A DNA stretch of 64,000 nucleotides, taken from Natronohydrobacter sp. GTDB taxonomy: Bacteria > Pseudomonadota > Alphaproteobacteria > Rhodobacterales > Rhodobacteraceae. How positions within the stretch are numbered: position 1 is the stretch's first letter; the number at the start of each line of letters is the position of its first letter. Positions 18,120 to 27,564 of the stretch are shown one piece after another. The position numbers and the translations under genes were made by a program. The notes under the pieces were generated by a model. It was given only the letters and a program-made list of their open reading frames with translations. It searched no databases and was not told where the DNA came from. Location: the NCBI GenBank assembly GCA_030603695.1, contig JAUVXF010000011.1:1-64000 (forward strand), in the 5' to 3' direction.

Positions 18120-20018
18120 TTACGGGATCAACTTTGAAACGATCATCTCTGCCGCCTCTTGCGCGCTAATCATGGTTGTATCAATGCGGATATGCGGGGT
18201 TTCCGGCGCTTCATAGGGGGAATCGATGCCGGTGAAATTGCGCAACTGCCCGGCGCGGGCTTTGGCATAAAGGCCCTTTACATCGCGCGCCTCGGCCTCT
18301 TCCAACGGTGTGTCGATAAAGACTTCGACAAATTCGCCCGGTTGCAACATGGCGCGCACCATCTCGCGCTCTGATCGGAAGGGTGAGATGAAGGCGGTGA
18401 TCACAATCAACCCGGCATCGGCCATCAGCTTGGCCACTTCGCCCACGCGGCGGATATTTTCCACCCTGTCGGCATCGGTAAAGCCCAGATCCTTGTTCAG
18501 CCCATGACGCACATTATCGCCATCCAGAAGGAAGGTGTGGCGGTTCATGCGGGCTAGTTTCTTCTCAACCAGATTGGCAATGGTGGATTTGCCAGAACCC
18601 GACAGGCCCGTGAGCCACAAGACCATCGGTTTTTGGTTTTTCATCGCGGCGTGATGGTCGCGCGAGATATCGGTGGCCTGCCAATGGATATTCTGCGCGC
18701 GCCGCAAGGCGAAATGGATCAACCCCGCGCCCACGGTGCGATTGGTCATCTTGTCAATCAGGATAAACCCGCCCAGATCGCGGCTGTCAGTATAGGGCGC
18801 GAAAGGGATATCGCGGTCGGTGGTGATAGTGGCCACGCCAATGGCGTTCAGATCCAGCGTTTTTGCGGCCAGATGTTCCATCGTATTGACATTGATCTGG
18901 TATTTGGGCTGCGCCACCGTGGCGCTGACAGTTTGCGCGCCCAGTTTCAGCCAATAGGCGCGGCCCGGCACAAGCGTATCCTCATCCATCCAGATGATGC
19001 TGGCCTCAAACTGATCGGCTACTTCGACAGGGCTTTGCGCGGCGGTGATCACCTGCCCGCGCGAGCAGTCAATCTCATCTTCAAAGCAAAGCGTTACGGC
19101 CTGGCCCGCCACCGCGCGTTCCAGATCGCCGCCAAGCGCCACAATGCGCGCGATTTTTGTGGTCTTGCCAGAGGGCAGAACGCGGATATCCTCGCCTGTG
19201 CAGATGCTGCCCGATGTGATCGTGCCTGCAAAGCCCCGAAAATCCAGGTTGGGGCGGTTGACCCATTGCACCGGCATGCGGAAGGGTTTGCCCTGATCGG
19301 CGGTTTGATCCAGTTCCACACGTTCCAGATGCTCCAGCAGCACCGGCCCATCATACCATGGCATTGCCGCGCTGCGGCTGGTGATATTATCCCCCGCAAG
19401 GCCAGAGAGGGGAATGGGCGTGAACCCGGCAATCCCGATACTGTCTGCAAAGGCGCGATACGCGGTTACAATCTGGTCAAACACCGCGCGGTCATAGCCT
19501 ACCAAATCCATCTTGTTCACGGCCAGCACCAGATGGCGGATGCCCAGCAAATGCGCCAGATAGCTGTGCCGCCGCGTCTGGGTCAGCACGCCCTTGCGGG
19601 CATCAATCAAGATCACGGCCAGATCGGCGGTGGACGCGCCTGTCACCATATTGCGGGTATATTGCTCATGCCCCGGCGTATCGGCCACGATGAATTTGCG
19701 CTTTTCCGTGGCAAAGAAGCGGTAGGCCACATCTATGGTGATGCCCTGCTCGCGCTCTGCTGCCAGCCCATCCACCAGAAGCGCGAAATCAATCGCCTCG
19801 CCCTGCGTGCCCATGCGCTTGCTATCGGCCTCCAGCGTGGCAAGCTGGTCTTCAAAGATCATCTTGCTGTCATAGAGTAGCCGCCCGATCAGGGTAGATT
19901 TGCCATCATCCACCGATCCGCAGGTGATAAAACGCAGCATGGTTTTGTGCTGGTGGCTGTCCAGATAGGCGGTGATATCTTCGGCAATCAGCGCATCTGT
20001 CTTGTAAATCTCGCCCAT
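18120..20018 (-). CDS. cysNC: Bifunctional sulfate adenylyltransferase GTPase subunit / APS kinase
   Basis: 632 residues. Residues 1-~445 are CysN, an EF-Tu-like GTPase ([25 protein letters not shown]). Residues ~455-632 are CysC, the APS kinase, with its own P-loop GLSGSGKST. With CysD it makes APS and then PAPS from sulfate. The fusion is common in this group. Its ATG overlaps the cysD stop by one base (TGATG). Confidence 0.96.
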   Translation of the reverse strand: MGEIYKTDALIAEDITAYLDSHQHKTMLRFITCGSVDDGKSTLIGRLLYDSKMIFEDQLATLEADSKRMGTQGEAIDFALLVDGLAAEREQGITIDVAYRFFATEKRKFIVADTPGHEQYTRNMVTGASTADLAVILIDARKGVLTQTRRHSYLAHLLGIRHLVLAVNKMDLVGYDRAVFDQIVTAYRAFADSIGIAGFTPIPLSGLAGDNITSRSAAMPWYDGPVLLEHLERVELDQTADQGKPFRMPVQWVNRPNLDFRGFAGTITSGSICTGEDIRVLPSGKTTKIARIVALGGDLERAVAGQAVTLCFEDEIDCSRGQVITAAQSPVEVADQFEASIIWMDEDTLVPGRAYWLKLGAQTVSATVAQPKYQINVNTMEHLAAKTLDLNAIGVATITTDRDIPFAPYTDSRDLGGFILIDKMTNRTVGAGLIHFALRRAQNIHWQATDISRDHHAAMKNQKPMVLWLTGLSGSGKSTIANLVEKKLARMNRHTFLLDGDNVRHGLNKDLGFTDADRVENIRRVGEVAKLMADAGLIVITAFISPFRSEREMVRAMLQPGEFVEVFIDTPLEEAEARDVKGLYAKARAGQLRNFTGIDSPYEAPETPHIRIDTTMISAQEAAEMIVSKLIP

Positions 20019-20920
20019 CAGAAATAGCCCTCTTGCTTTTTCTTCTCCATCGAGGCCGATTGATCATGGTCAATCGCGCGGCCCTGACGCTCTGATGTGG
20101 TGGTCAGCAGCATTTCCTGAATGATCTGGGGCAGGGTGGTGGCGCGGCTTTCCACAGCGCCTGTCAGAGGGTAACAGCCCAAAGTGCGAAAGCGCACAGA
20201 GCGCATGACTGGCTTTTCACCGTTCAGGGGAAAGCGGTCATCATCCACCATCAGCAACAGCCCGTTATGATAGACTGTCGGGCGCTCTGCGGCATAGTAA
20301 AGCGGCACAATCTCTATGTTTTCCAGATGGATATATTGCCAGATATCCAGCTCTGTCCAATTCGAGATCGGAAAGACGCGCATGGATTCGCCCTTGATCT
20401 TGCGCGCGTTATAGACGCGCCACAATTCCGGGCGCTGGTTTTTCGGGTCCCAACGGTGGCTGGCGGTGCGAAAGCTGAACACACGCTCTTTGGCGCGGCT
20501 TTTCTCTTCATCGCGGCGCGCGCCACCAAAGGCGGCATCAAAGCCATGCAAATCCAGCGCCTGCTTCAGCCCTTCGGTTTTCCACATATCGGTATGTAAG
20601 CTGCCATGATCGAACGGGTTGATCCCTTGGCGGATGGCATCGGGGTTCTGATGCACCAAAAGCTGCATGCCCGCATTGCGCGCCGCGCGTTCGCGCATGT
20701 CATACATGGCCCGGAATTTCCATGTTGTATCCACATGCAACAGCGGAAAGGGCGGGGGCGCGGGATAAAACGCCTTGCGCGCCAGATGCAGCATCACCGC
20801 ACTGTCCTTGCCCACGGAATAGAGCATCACAGGCTTTTCAGCCTCGGACACAACCTCGCGCATGATATGGATCGCCTCGGCCTCCAGCCGCTGCAAATGG
20901 GTCAGGGTGATGATGGACAT
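20018..20920 (-). CDS. cysD: Sulfate adenylyltransferase subunit 2
   Basis: 300 residues. PP-loop ATP pyrophosphatase motif [12 protein letters not shown] and the family signature [15 protein letters not shown]. It adenylates sulfate in complex with the CysN GTPase. The start is [20 protein letters not shown]; a longer frame upstream lies in the AT-rich promoter region. First gene of cysD-cysNC. Confidence 0.96.
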   Translation of the reverse strand: MSIITLTHLQRLEAEAIHIMREVVSEAEKPVMLYSVGKDSAVMLHLARKAFYPAPPPFPLLHVDTTWKFRAMYDMRERAARNAGMQLLVHQNPDAIRQGINPFDHGSLHTDMWKTEGLKQALDLHGFDAAFGGARRDEEKSRAKERVFSFRTASHRWDPKNQRPELWRVYNARKIKGESMRVFPISNWTELDIWQYIHLENIEIVPLYYAAERPTVYHNGLLLMVDDDRFPLNGEKPVMRSVRFRTLGCYPLTGAVESRATTLPQIIQEMLLTTTSERQGRAIDHDQSASMEKKKQEGYF

Positions 20921-20945
20921 GCTTGAAATCTCTTTAGCTGTAATA

Positions 20946-20974
20946 TTGAGAAATAGATAGATAAAGTCTAATCT
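20946..20974 (+). promoter_or_regulatory. Candidate promoter for the LuxR-type gene in the cysD divergent region
   Basis: TTGAGA and TAATCT are 17 bp apart, in an A+T-rich 89-bp region between two divergent genes. The -10 match is weak. It probably shares regulatory sites with the cysD promoter. Confidence 0.3.
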
Positions 20975-21009
20975 GCGCGCACCTCCCAAATGGGGGTAAA
21001 AGAGGGCAG

Positions 21010-21921
21010 ATGATCGGATCAGAGGTTTCGGGCCTTCTCATGGCCATCACGGCGGCGGGTGCGGGGCGCGATATCTGCGCGTTGCTTGCAGCCGTGCAGC
21101 GTTACTTCCGGGCCGATGATGCGCAACTGCGCCTGTCTGGCGCGGGGTGGGCTGTGGCTGGGCCAATAGCCGAGGGCTTGCCTCCCGTCTTTGCGGGCTT
21201 GCGCTTGGGCCGCGTCTATTCCCAAGCGGAACTGGCAGAGCGGGGCCAGACCGATCACAGGTTTGCGCCCGGCGAGGATTGCCGGGCAATCGGGCTGCGG
21301 CTGACCGAGGGCGCGGGCTGGCTTATCCTGTCGCGCGCGCGCACCGAATTTCGCGCAATTGACAGCGCCACGCTGGCCATGCTTGCGCCGCATGTGGCGC
21401 AGGCTTGTGCACTGGCAGATCAATTTTCCCAGATGCAGGCCCGCGCCCAAGTGGCAGAGCGGCATTTGCGCCTTATGGGCGTTGGAATTGTGCAGTGGGA
21501 TCGCCATGGGCGCGCAATTGCGCAAGATGCGATTGCGCGCGACATGCTTGCACGCCTGCCCGCTGGCGCCAGCCTGCCAGAACCACCGCAGGGCGTGCGC
21601 TTTTGCCATCCTGCGCCGGGCATGGATATGGTGGTGCAAGAGGGTGCGGGTGGGGCGCGGATCGGGATTTTGCGCGCCAGCACCCGGCCCTTGCCTGCGC
21701 CTGATGTTTTGGCGCAGGCGCTGGGGTTAAGCCTGCCAGAGGCCCGCTTGGCCCATGCGCTGGGCGAAGGGTGTTCCCTGCGCGAGGCTGCGGAAAGACT
21801 GGGCCTGACAGTGGAAACCGCGCGCAGCTATTCCAAGCAGATTTTCGCCAAGACAGGCGCGCGCGGCCAGCCAGACCTTATCCGCCGGATATGGGCAGGC
21901 GCGCTGCCTTTGGCGGGATAG
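21010..21921 (+). CDS. LuxR-type HTH transcriptional regulator
   Basis: 303 residues. The C-terminal ~65 residues are a LuxR/NarL HTH ([48 protein letters not shown]). The N-terminal ~200 residues have no recognised receiver or autoinducer domain. It is divergent from cysD with 89 bases between, so control of sulfate activation is plausible but unproven. Confidence 0.8.
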   Translation: MIGSEVSGLLMAITAAGAGRDICALLAAVQRYFRADDAQLRLSGAGWAVAGPIAEGLPPVFAGLRLGRVYSQAELAERGQTDHRFAPGEDCRAIGLRLTEGAGWLILSRARTEFRAIDSATLAMLAPHVAQACALADQFSQMQARAQVAERHLRLMGVGIVQWDRHGRAIAQDAIARDMLARLPAGASLPEPPQGVRFCHPAPGMDMVVQEGAGGARIGILRASTRPLPAPDVLAQALGLSLPEARLAHALGEGCSLREAAERLGLTVETARSYSKQIFAKTGARGQPDLIRRIWAGALPLAG

Positions 21922-21995
21922 GGGTGGCGTGGTGCAGGCAGTGCTTTTTGCCACCTCAAAGACGGTTCCGTCATGAGGGGCAGTTATGGGGGGCG

Positions 21996-22187
21996 GGGAC
22001 GGTCAGAGTTGATTGCCCTGCGCGGAATCAAGGGCGAAGCCCGCCGCGCATCGCCGGGCCGCCCCCCGGCACGGCGATTTGGCTGCAACCAGCGCTTAGC
22101 TTGGGTTTCGTTCGGACATTGCCGCGATAAAGCGCAAAGCCTCAAGGTTAGATCGCCGCACCGCGGCCCGACGCTGCGCGGCTTTGC
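21996..22187 (-). repeat. Dispersed intergenic repeat, copy A
   Basis: On the minus strand this ~190-bp stretch is similar, end to end with small gaps, to 47821-48012 on the plus strand. Exact blocks include 22160-22186 (27 nt) and 22056-22090 (35 nt). It fills most of the 331-base convergent gap between the LuxR-type gene and plsY, and contains GC-rich hairpins such as GGGCGAAGCCC. No protein is conserved in the same frame without stops. It looks like a mobile small repeat or a structured RNA. Confidence 0.85.
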
Positions 22188-22252
22188 GCCCTCCCCAACG
22201 CCCCCAACCCGCTCCAAGCTGCCCTTGGCCAGCTTATGGGCGGCGCGGAAAG

Positions 22253-22867
22253 CTAGGGTTTTTCCTTCTTCTGGAAACGCGATTCCGTTCCTGCTTGCAA
22301 CCGTGCGATATTTTCGCGGTGCTTCCAGAAAATCATTGCCGCCAGCAGCGCAAACAGCGCCAGCATCTGCCCATATCCCAGCAAAAGCGCCAGCAGCGGG
22401 CTTAACCCCGCCGCCACAAGCGCCGACAGCGAGGAATAGCGCGACAGCTTGAACACCAGCGCCCAAATCGCGCAGATGGCCAGCCCCACGGGCCAAGCCA
22501 GAACCAGCGCTGTGCCAATGAACGTCGCAACCCCCTTGCCGCCTTTGAACCCCAGATACACCGGGTAAAGATGGCCCAGAAACGCCATGAGCGCTGCAAT
22601 CTGGCCTGCATCCGCGCCAAAGGCCCACCATGCCAGAAGTGCGGCCACAGCACCTTTGCCAGCATCCAGCGCGAATGTCAGAACACCGGCCAGCTTGTTG
22701 CCGGTGCGCATGACATTTGTGGCACCGATATTGCCAGAGCCGATCTGGCGCAGATCGCCCAAGCCCATCACGCGCGCAATCACCACACCAAAGGGGATTG
22801 CGCCCAGCAGATAGGCGGCCAGCCCCACCAGCGCCAGCAGCCACAGGGGATTTGTGATTTCAGGCAT
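22253..22867 (-). CDS. plsY: Glycerol-3-phosphate acyltransferase PlsY
   Basis: 204 residues, about five membrane helices. The three family motifs are present: GSGNIGATNVMR, GHLYPVYLGFKGGKGVAT and the later helical region. It transfers acyl from acyl-phosphate to glycerol 3-phosphate, the first step of phospholipid synthesis. The start at 22867 gives an 8-base overlap with the pyrC-like gene, placing plsY last in the pyrB operon. Confidence 0.95.
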   Translation of the reverse strand: MPEITNPLWLLALVGLAAYLLGAIPFGVVIARVMGLGDLRQIGSGNIGATNVMRTGNKLAGVLTFALDAGKGAVAALLAWWAFGADAGQIAALMAFLGHLYPVYLGFKGGKGVATFIGTALVLAWPVGLAICAIWALVFKLSRYSSLSALVAAGLSPLLALLLGYGQMLALFALLAAMIFWKHRENIARLQAGTESRFQKKEKP

Positions 22868-24143
22868 CCGCCTTCTCCTGCGTATGGACACATGCGCCCG
22901 CAACATAGGTTGCCAGCACCCGCCCTTGCATCCGCGCGCCATCAAAGGGCGTGTTCTTGGATTTTGACATCAGCGCAAAGCGATCCAGCACAAAGGGCGC
23001 ATCGGGATCAAACAGCACCAGATCGGCGGGGGCATCCACGGCCAGCCGGCCACAGGGCAGGCCCAAAAGCCGTGCGGGGTTCAGCGCCAGTGCCCGCCAG
23101 ATTTGCGGCAGGCTTAGCCCCTCGGAATGATAAAGCCGCATCGCGGCGGGCAAAAGCGTTTCCAGCCCGACAGCCCCGGCGGCGGCCTCTTCAAAGGGCA
23201 GGCGCTTGGATTCCTCGTCTTGCGGGCTGTGCATGGAACAGATCACATCAATCAGCCCATCTGCCACGGCCTGCACCATGGCGCGGCGGTCATCCTCGCT
23301 GCGCAAAGGCGGGGTAAATTTGAAGAAGGTGCGGTAATCGCCCACATCAAATTCATTCAATGTAAGATGATGAATGGAAATCCCCGCAGTTACCTGCAAC
23401 CCGTTGCGCTTGGCGCGTTCCAAAGCAGGCAGGCTGCGCGCGCTGGTGATCTGGTCTGCATGGTAGCGCACGCCCGTCATCTCGACCAAGCCCATATCGC
23501 GGTCAAGCCCCATCCGCTCTGCCATGGGGGACACCGCAGGCAAGCCGCGCAGAGAGGCGAATTTGCCGCTTGTCGCACAGGCCCCCTCAGACAGGCCCGG
23601 ATCTTGCGGATGGCCGATAATCAGCGCGCCAAGCCCCTTGGCATAGCTCATGCAGCGGCCCAGCACTTTGGTATCGCGCACCACCCGCGCCCCATCGGTG
23701 AAGGCAACTGCGCCTGCATCCAGCAAAAAGCTGATTTCCGCCATCTCGCGCCCCTCGCGCCCGCGCGTCAGCGCCGCCATGGCGCGGATATTCACAGGCG
23801 TGCGGGCCATCGCGCGGCGGGTGACGTATTCCAGCACTTCGGGTGTATCTATCGCGGGGTCTGTATCTGGGCGCAGAACAAGCGTTGTTACCCCGCCCTT
23901 GGCCGCAGCCAGCCCGGCGCTGCGCAACGATTCCTTGTGCTGTGCGCCCGGTTCCCCCACTTGAACGCCCATATCCACAATGCCGGGCGCAAGGCATTTG
24001 CCCGCGCAATCAATCACCTCTGCCCCGGCGGGGCAGTCGCCATCCAGCGCTGTGATCCGCCCGCCCTCTAGCGTCAGGCTGCCCAAGCGATCTTCCCCCG
24101 CCTCCGGGTCTATCAGGCGGGCATTGTGGAAATACAAGATCAT
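22860..24143 (-). CDS. pyrC: Dihydroorotase-like protein, probably catalytically dead
   Basis: 427 residues of the amidohydrolase fold. Active dihydroorotases have PGxxDxHxH; here it is PGIVDMGVQVGEPG, so both histidines of the first metal pair are lost. The catalytic aspartate region (usually xDHAPH) is SMHSPQ. It is therefore probably a structural partner of aspartate carbamoyltransferase, as shown for PyrC' in Pseudomonas, and a true dihydroorotase should be elsewhere. It overlaps the PH-like gene by four bases and plsY by eight. Confidence 0.9.
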   Translation of the reverse strand: MILYFHNARLIDPEAGEDRLGSLTLEGGRITALDGDCPAGAEVIDCAGKCLAPGIVDMGVQVGEPGAQHKESLRSAGLAAAKGGVTTLVLRPDTDPAIDTPEVLEYVTRRAMARTPVNIRAMAALTRGREGREMAEISFLLDAGAVAFTDGARVVRDTKVLGRCMSYAKGLGALIIGHPQDPGLSEGACATSGKFASLRGLPAVSPMAERMGLDRDMGLVEMTGVRYHADQITSARSLPALERAKRNGLQVTAGISIHHLTLNEFDVGDYRTFFKFTPPLRSEDDRRAMVQAVADGLIDVICSMHSPQDEESKRLPFEEAAAGAVGLETLLPAAMRLYHSEGLSLPQIWRALALNPARLLGLPCGRLAVDAPADLVLFDPDAPFVLDRFALMSKSKNTPFDGARMQGRVLATYVAGACVHTQEKADA

Positions 24144-24598
24144 GTGCGGGTTCCTTCACCGGCAATGGTTTCACGGATCAGTGCCGCCACGGCAGGCGCA
24201 TTGACCAGATGGCGCAGTGTGACCTTGCGCGCGTCTGTGTGCAGCGAAATGCTGGTCAGCCACACGCGCATGCGCCGGATATGTTTCAATTCAATTATAT
24301 CATCAGAGGCAAGGATCACGCGGCGATTTGTCAGCAGATAGGGCGGATGGGCGCCAAAGATGCGTTGCAGCATCAGCGGGCCAAAGAGAAAGACAAAGGT
24401 ACTCAGCAGCCCAGACCCAAAACCCGCCAGCACTTGCCCCAGCGGGATATTGGCCCAGATCAGCGCCAGCATAATCGCGGCCAGCACCAAAACCACCGCC
24501 AGTGCATCCATGATCAGGCGCAGTTGCAGGTCTTGCCCGATCAGCGCGCGCGGGGTTTCGCCCGGTTCCAGTGCAAATTGGATCTGCTGCTTGGCCAT
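24140..24598 (-). CDS. Membrane protein with bacterial PH-like domain (second of pair)
   Basis: 152 residues. Two membrane helices (ALAVVLVLAAIMLALIW and LLSTFVFLFGPLML) followed by a PH-like segment beginning YLLTNRRVILAS, the pattern of small bPH/YdbT-type proteins. Function unknown. It overlaps the preceding PH-like gene by one base (TGATG) and pyrC by four. Confidence 0.7.
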   Translation of the reverse strand: MAKQQIQFALEPGETPRALIGQDLQLRLIMDALAVVLVLAAIMLALIWANIPLGQVLAGFGSGLLSTFVFLFGPLMLQRIFGAHPPYLLTNRRVILASDDIIELKHIRRMRVWLTSISLHTDARKVTLRHLVNAPAVAALIRETIAGEGTRT

Positions 24599-25068
24599 CA
24601 GCCGCCTGTCCGCTTGGCGCGGCGCATGCGCGCGGCGTCTATCTCGGCCACAATCGCCTCGGAATTGGCAATATGTTTGATCAGATGCTTGTCGCCCGAT
24701 GTCGTGATGATCTGGATATCGCCAAACAGACGGCGCACCTTGTCCAATTCCAGCAGATAAACTTGCCGCCCGCCGGGGCCGACCAGCCGCATATTGCTAA
24801 GCACCCAGCGAAATTTCATCTGTTCGGAATACAGCCACAGCCCCCGCACCACCAGCGCCAGCACAGCCCCGAAAGAGCCGATCAGCACATGATCAGACCC
24901 GATAACGGCCAGAACCATGCCCACCACCCCCATCCCAAGCACGGCCATTACCGCATGGTCGCGGATGAATGTTGCCCTGTCGGAACGGATATCGCGCAAG
25001 AATTTCTCGCCCGGCTCTGGGGTGAATTCGGTTTCCGCCAGCGCGGTTTCGCGGATTTCCTCAGCCAT
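24598..25068 (-). CDS. Membrane protein with bacterial PH-like domain (first of pair)
   Basis: 156 residues. Two hydrophobic segments ([19 protein letters not shown] and [17 protein letters not shown]), then [25 protein letters not shown], which resembles the bPH strand pattern. It has the same architecture as the next gene, so the two may be ancient duplicates or partners. It overlaps pyrB by eight bases. Confidence 0.65.
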   Translation of the reverse strand: MAEEIRETALAETEFTPEPGEKFLRDIRSDRATFIRDHAVMAVLGMGVVGMVLAVIGSDHVLIGSFGAVLALVVRGLWLYSEQMKFRWVLSNMRLVGPGGRQVYLLELDKVRRLFGDIQIITTSGDKHLIKHIANSEAIVAEIDAARMRRAKRTGG

Positions 25069-26032
25069 GGGCCGCAGCCTCGCGCAGGCGCGCGCGCTCG
25101 CGCTTGCGCCGCAGGTTGCGCGCCAGCAAATCCATGGCGGCCATGCGCACCGCAACCCCCATTTCCACCTGTTCCTGAATTACCGAGCGGTTGATATCAT
25201 CGGCAATCGCGCCATCAATCTCTACCCCGCGATTCATCGGGCCGGGATGCATGACAATCGCATCTTCTTTTGCGTAAGCCAGCTTTTCGGCATCCAGCCC
25301 ATAGCGGTGGAAATATTCGCGCTCGGACGGCACAAAACCGCCATCCATGCGTTCGCGTTGCAGGCGCAGCATCATCACCACATCCGCCCCTTCCAGCCCC
25401 GCGCGCATATCGTCAAATACCTCGACCCCAAATTCCTCTACCCCTTTTGGCATCAGGGTGGGCGGGCCAACAAGGCGCACGCGGTTTTCCATCTTGCCCA
25501 GCAAGATCAGATTTGACCGCGCCACCCGGCTATGGGCGATATCGCCGCAGATCGCCACGCATAGCCTGTGTAACCGCCCCTTCTTGCGCCGGATTGTCAG
25601 CGCATCCAGCAGCGCCTGTGTGGGGTGTTCATGTTTGCCATCCCCGGCATTGAGAACCGCGCAATTCACCTTTTCCGCCAGCAGGTTCACCGCGCCGGAA
25701 CTGCCATGGCGCACCACCAGCAAATCGGGGTGCATCGCGTTCAGCGTCAGTGCCGTATCTATCAGCGTTTCGCCCTTTTTCAGGCTGGATTGCGCCATGG
25801 ACATATTCATCACATCCGCGCCCAGCCGCTTGCCGGCCAATTCAAAGCTGGCCTGCGTGCGGGTAGAGGCCTCGAAGAACATGTTGATCTGCGTCATCCC
25901 CGCAAGGGCCGTGCCATGTTTCTCGCTGGAACGGTTGAGCGCGACATAGGCTTCGGACAGATCCAGCAGCGTGGTAATCTCTGTGGGCGATAACGGCTCT
26001 ATGCCCAGAAGATGATCTTTTGTAAAACTCAT
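25061..26032 (-). CDS. pyrB: Aspartate carbamoyltransferase catalytic subunit
   Basis: 323 residues. Carbamoyl-phosphate site [12 protein letters not shown], then [10 protein letters not shown] and the aspartate-binding region MLRLQRERM. It forms carbamoyl aspartate in pyrimidine synthesis. No pyrI regulatory subunit is present; the inactive pyrC three genes downstream probably takes the structural role. First gene of a five-gene overlapping operon. Confidence 0.97.
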   Translation of the reverse strand: MSFTKDHLLGIEPLSPTEITTLLDLSEAYVALNRSSEKHGTALAGMTQINMFFEASTRTQASFELAGKRLGADVMNMSMAQSSLKKGETLIDTALTLNAMHPDLLVVRHGSSGAVNLLAEKVNCAVLNAGDGKHEHPTQALLDALTIRRKKGRLHRLCVAICGDIAHSRVARSNLILLGKMENRVRLVGPPTLMPKGVEEFGVEVFDDMRAGLEGADVVMMLRLQRERMDGGFVPSEREYFHRYGLDAEKLAYAKEDAIVMHPGPMNRGVEIDGAIADDINRSVIQEQVEMGVAVRMAAMDLLARNLRRKRERARLREAAAHG

Positions 26033-26138
26033 GCGCCCTCGAATTCCGGCCCTGTGGCGGCCTTGTCCCTTATAGAAACCACACCCCGCCACGACAAGGC
26101 CGCTTTACCCGGCGCGGCGGGCGCATTACCTTGCAGCC

Positions 26139-26939
26139 ATGACAGTTGGCGCGCATTGGGAAACGGATTGGCACATGGCTTTGGCCTGTCTGGAATGGCA
26201 GGCCGATCTGGGCGTGGATGAGGCCATTTGCGACAGCCCCATCGACCGCTATATGCTGGAGGCAACACCGCCAAAGGTTGCAGCCGCCGCAGCGCCCCCC
26301 AATCCGGCCCTGCCCCTGCCAGAAGCGGTTGATCCGGTGCAAGAGGCCATGGCCGCCGCCAGCGCCGCGCCTGATCTGGCAGCATTGGAGGCCGCGCTTG
26401 CTGGCTTTGCCCATTGCGATTTGCGCCAAGGCGCGCGCAATTGCGTGTTTGCCGATGGCCAGCCCGGCGCGCGTGTGATGATTGTAGGCGAAGCGCCGGG
26501 GCGCGAGGAAGATTTGCGCGGCAAGCCCTTTGTGGGCGAGGCAGGCCAGCTTCTTGACCGCATGTTTGCCGCGATTGGCATGCAGCGCAGCCATCCAGAT
26601 CCGGGCCGCGCGCTGTATATCACCAATATCCTGCCATGGCGCCCCCCGCAAAACCGCGATCCCAGCATGGCAGAACGCGCCATGTTCCGCCCTTTCGTGC
26701 TGCGCCATATCGAATTGGCCGCGCCCGATATCGTGGTCTTGATGGGCCGCATCTCTGCGGCCACATTGCTGGAAACGGGCGATGGTATAACCCGCATTCG
26801 CGGCCAGTGGCGCGAGGTTCTGGGCCGTCCGGCGCTGCCCATGCTGCACCCGGCCTATCTGTTGCGCAACCCCGCCGCCAAGCGCGAGGCATGGGCCGAT
26901 CTGTTGGAACTCCAAGCAAGGATCAAAGCAACACCATGA
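26139..26939 (+). CDS. Uracil-DNA glycosylase, family-4-like, without the usual Fe-S cysteines
   Basis: 266 residues. Family motifs GEAPGREEDLRGKPFVGEAGQLLD and HPAYLLR, with a RPPQNRDP loop. Family 4 enzymes carry four cysteines for a 4Fe-4S cluster; here the RPP cysteine is W (LPWRPP) and the following one is F (AMFRPF), so the cluster is probably absent. A variable ~60-residue proline/alanine-rich segment precedes the domain. The stop overlaps moaB (ATGA). Confidence 0.85.
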   Translation: MTVGAHWETDWHMALACLEWQADLGVDEAICDSPIDRYMLEATPPKVAAAAAPPNPALPLPEAVDPVQEAMAAASAAPDLAALEAALAGFAHCDLRQGARNCVFADGQPGARVMIVGEAPGREEDLRGKPFVGEAGQLLDRMFAAIGMQRSHPDPGRALYITNILPWRPPQNRDPSMAERAMFRPFVLRHIELAAPDIVVLMGRISAATLLETGDGITRIRGQWREVLGRPALPMLHPAYLLRNPAAKREAWADLLELQARIKATP

Positions 26940-27478
26940 CCCGAATTGACGAGAGCAAGCCCTTCCTGCCCGTGCGCTTTGCGGTGCTTACCGTGTCAGA
27001 TACCCGCGATCTGGCGCAGGACAAATCCGGCGATACGCTGGTGGGGCGGATCACAGGCGCAGGGCATCTGCTGGCCGCGCGCGCCATTGTGCGCGATGAA
27101 CGCGACCAGATCGCCGCACAATTGCGCGACTGGTGCGCCAATCCAGAGATTGACGCCATTCTCAGCACCGGGGGCACGGGCCTGACGGGCCGTGATGTGA
27201 CTGTCGAGGCGCATCGTGATGTCTATGAGAAAGAGATAGAGGCGTTTGGAACGGTTTTTACCATCATCTCGATGCAGAAAATCGGCACATCCGCCATCCA
27301 GTCGCGGGCCTGTGCGGGGGTTGCGCAGGGCACATATCTGTTTGCGCTGCCCGGCTCGCCGGGGGCGTGCAAGGATGCCTGGGATGAAATTCTGGCCTAT
27401 CAATTCGATTACCGCCACCGCCCTTGCAACTTTGTCGAGATTTTTCCGCGCCTCGACGAACATTTGCGACGGAAATAA
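26936..27478 (+). CDS. moaB: Molybdenum cofactor biosynthesis protein B
   Basis: 180 residues. MoaB/MogA fold: FAVLTVSDTRDLAQDKSGD, TGGTGLTGRDVT and the ALPGSPGACKDAWD region. It should adenylate molybdopterin before metal insertion. The ATG overlaps the glycosylase stop by four bases, so the two are cotranscribed though functionally unrelated. Confidence 0.92.
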   Translation: MTRIDESKPFLPVRFAVLTVSDTRDLAQDKSGDTLVGRITGAGHLLAARAIVRDERDQIAAQLRDWCANPEIDAILSTGGTGLTGRDVTVEAHRDVYEKEIEAFGTVFTIISMQKIGTSAIQSRACAGVAQGTYLFALPGSPGACKDAWDEILAYQFDYRHRPCNFVEIFPRLDEHLRRK

Positions 27479-27564
27479 CGCGCTGCGGCGTTTGCACAGG
27501 TTGAACTGATACTGCTTTTGCAGCGTAGTCATCTCTGCGCGCCGATATTCAAGATGGGGATTCC

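Noticed and set aside
18633-19880. 415-codon plus-strand open frame
   Set aside because: Antisense to cysNC, which has all GTPase motifs; the composition is typical of a shadow frame.
21771-22130. 119-codon frame running through repeat copy A
   Set aside because: It shares the C-terminal sequence with a frame in copy B only because both read the repeat; the upstream parts are unrelated.
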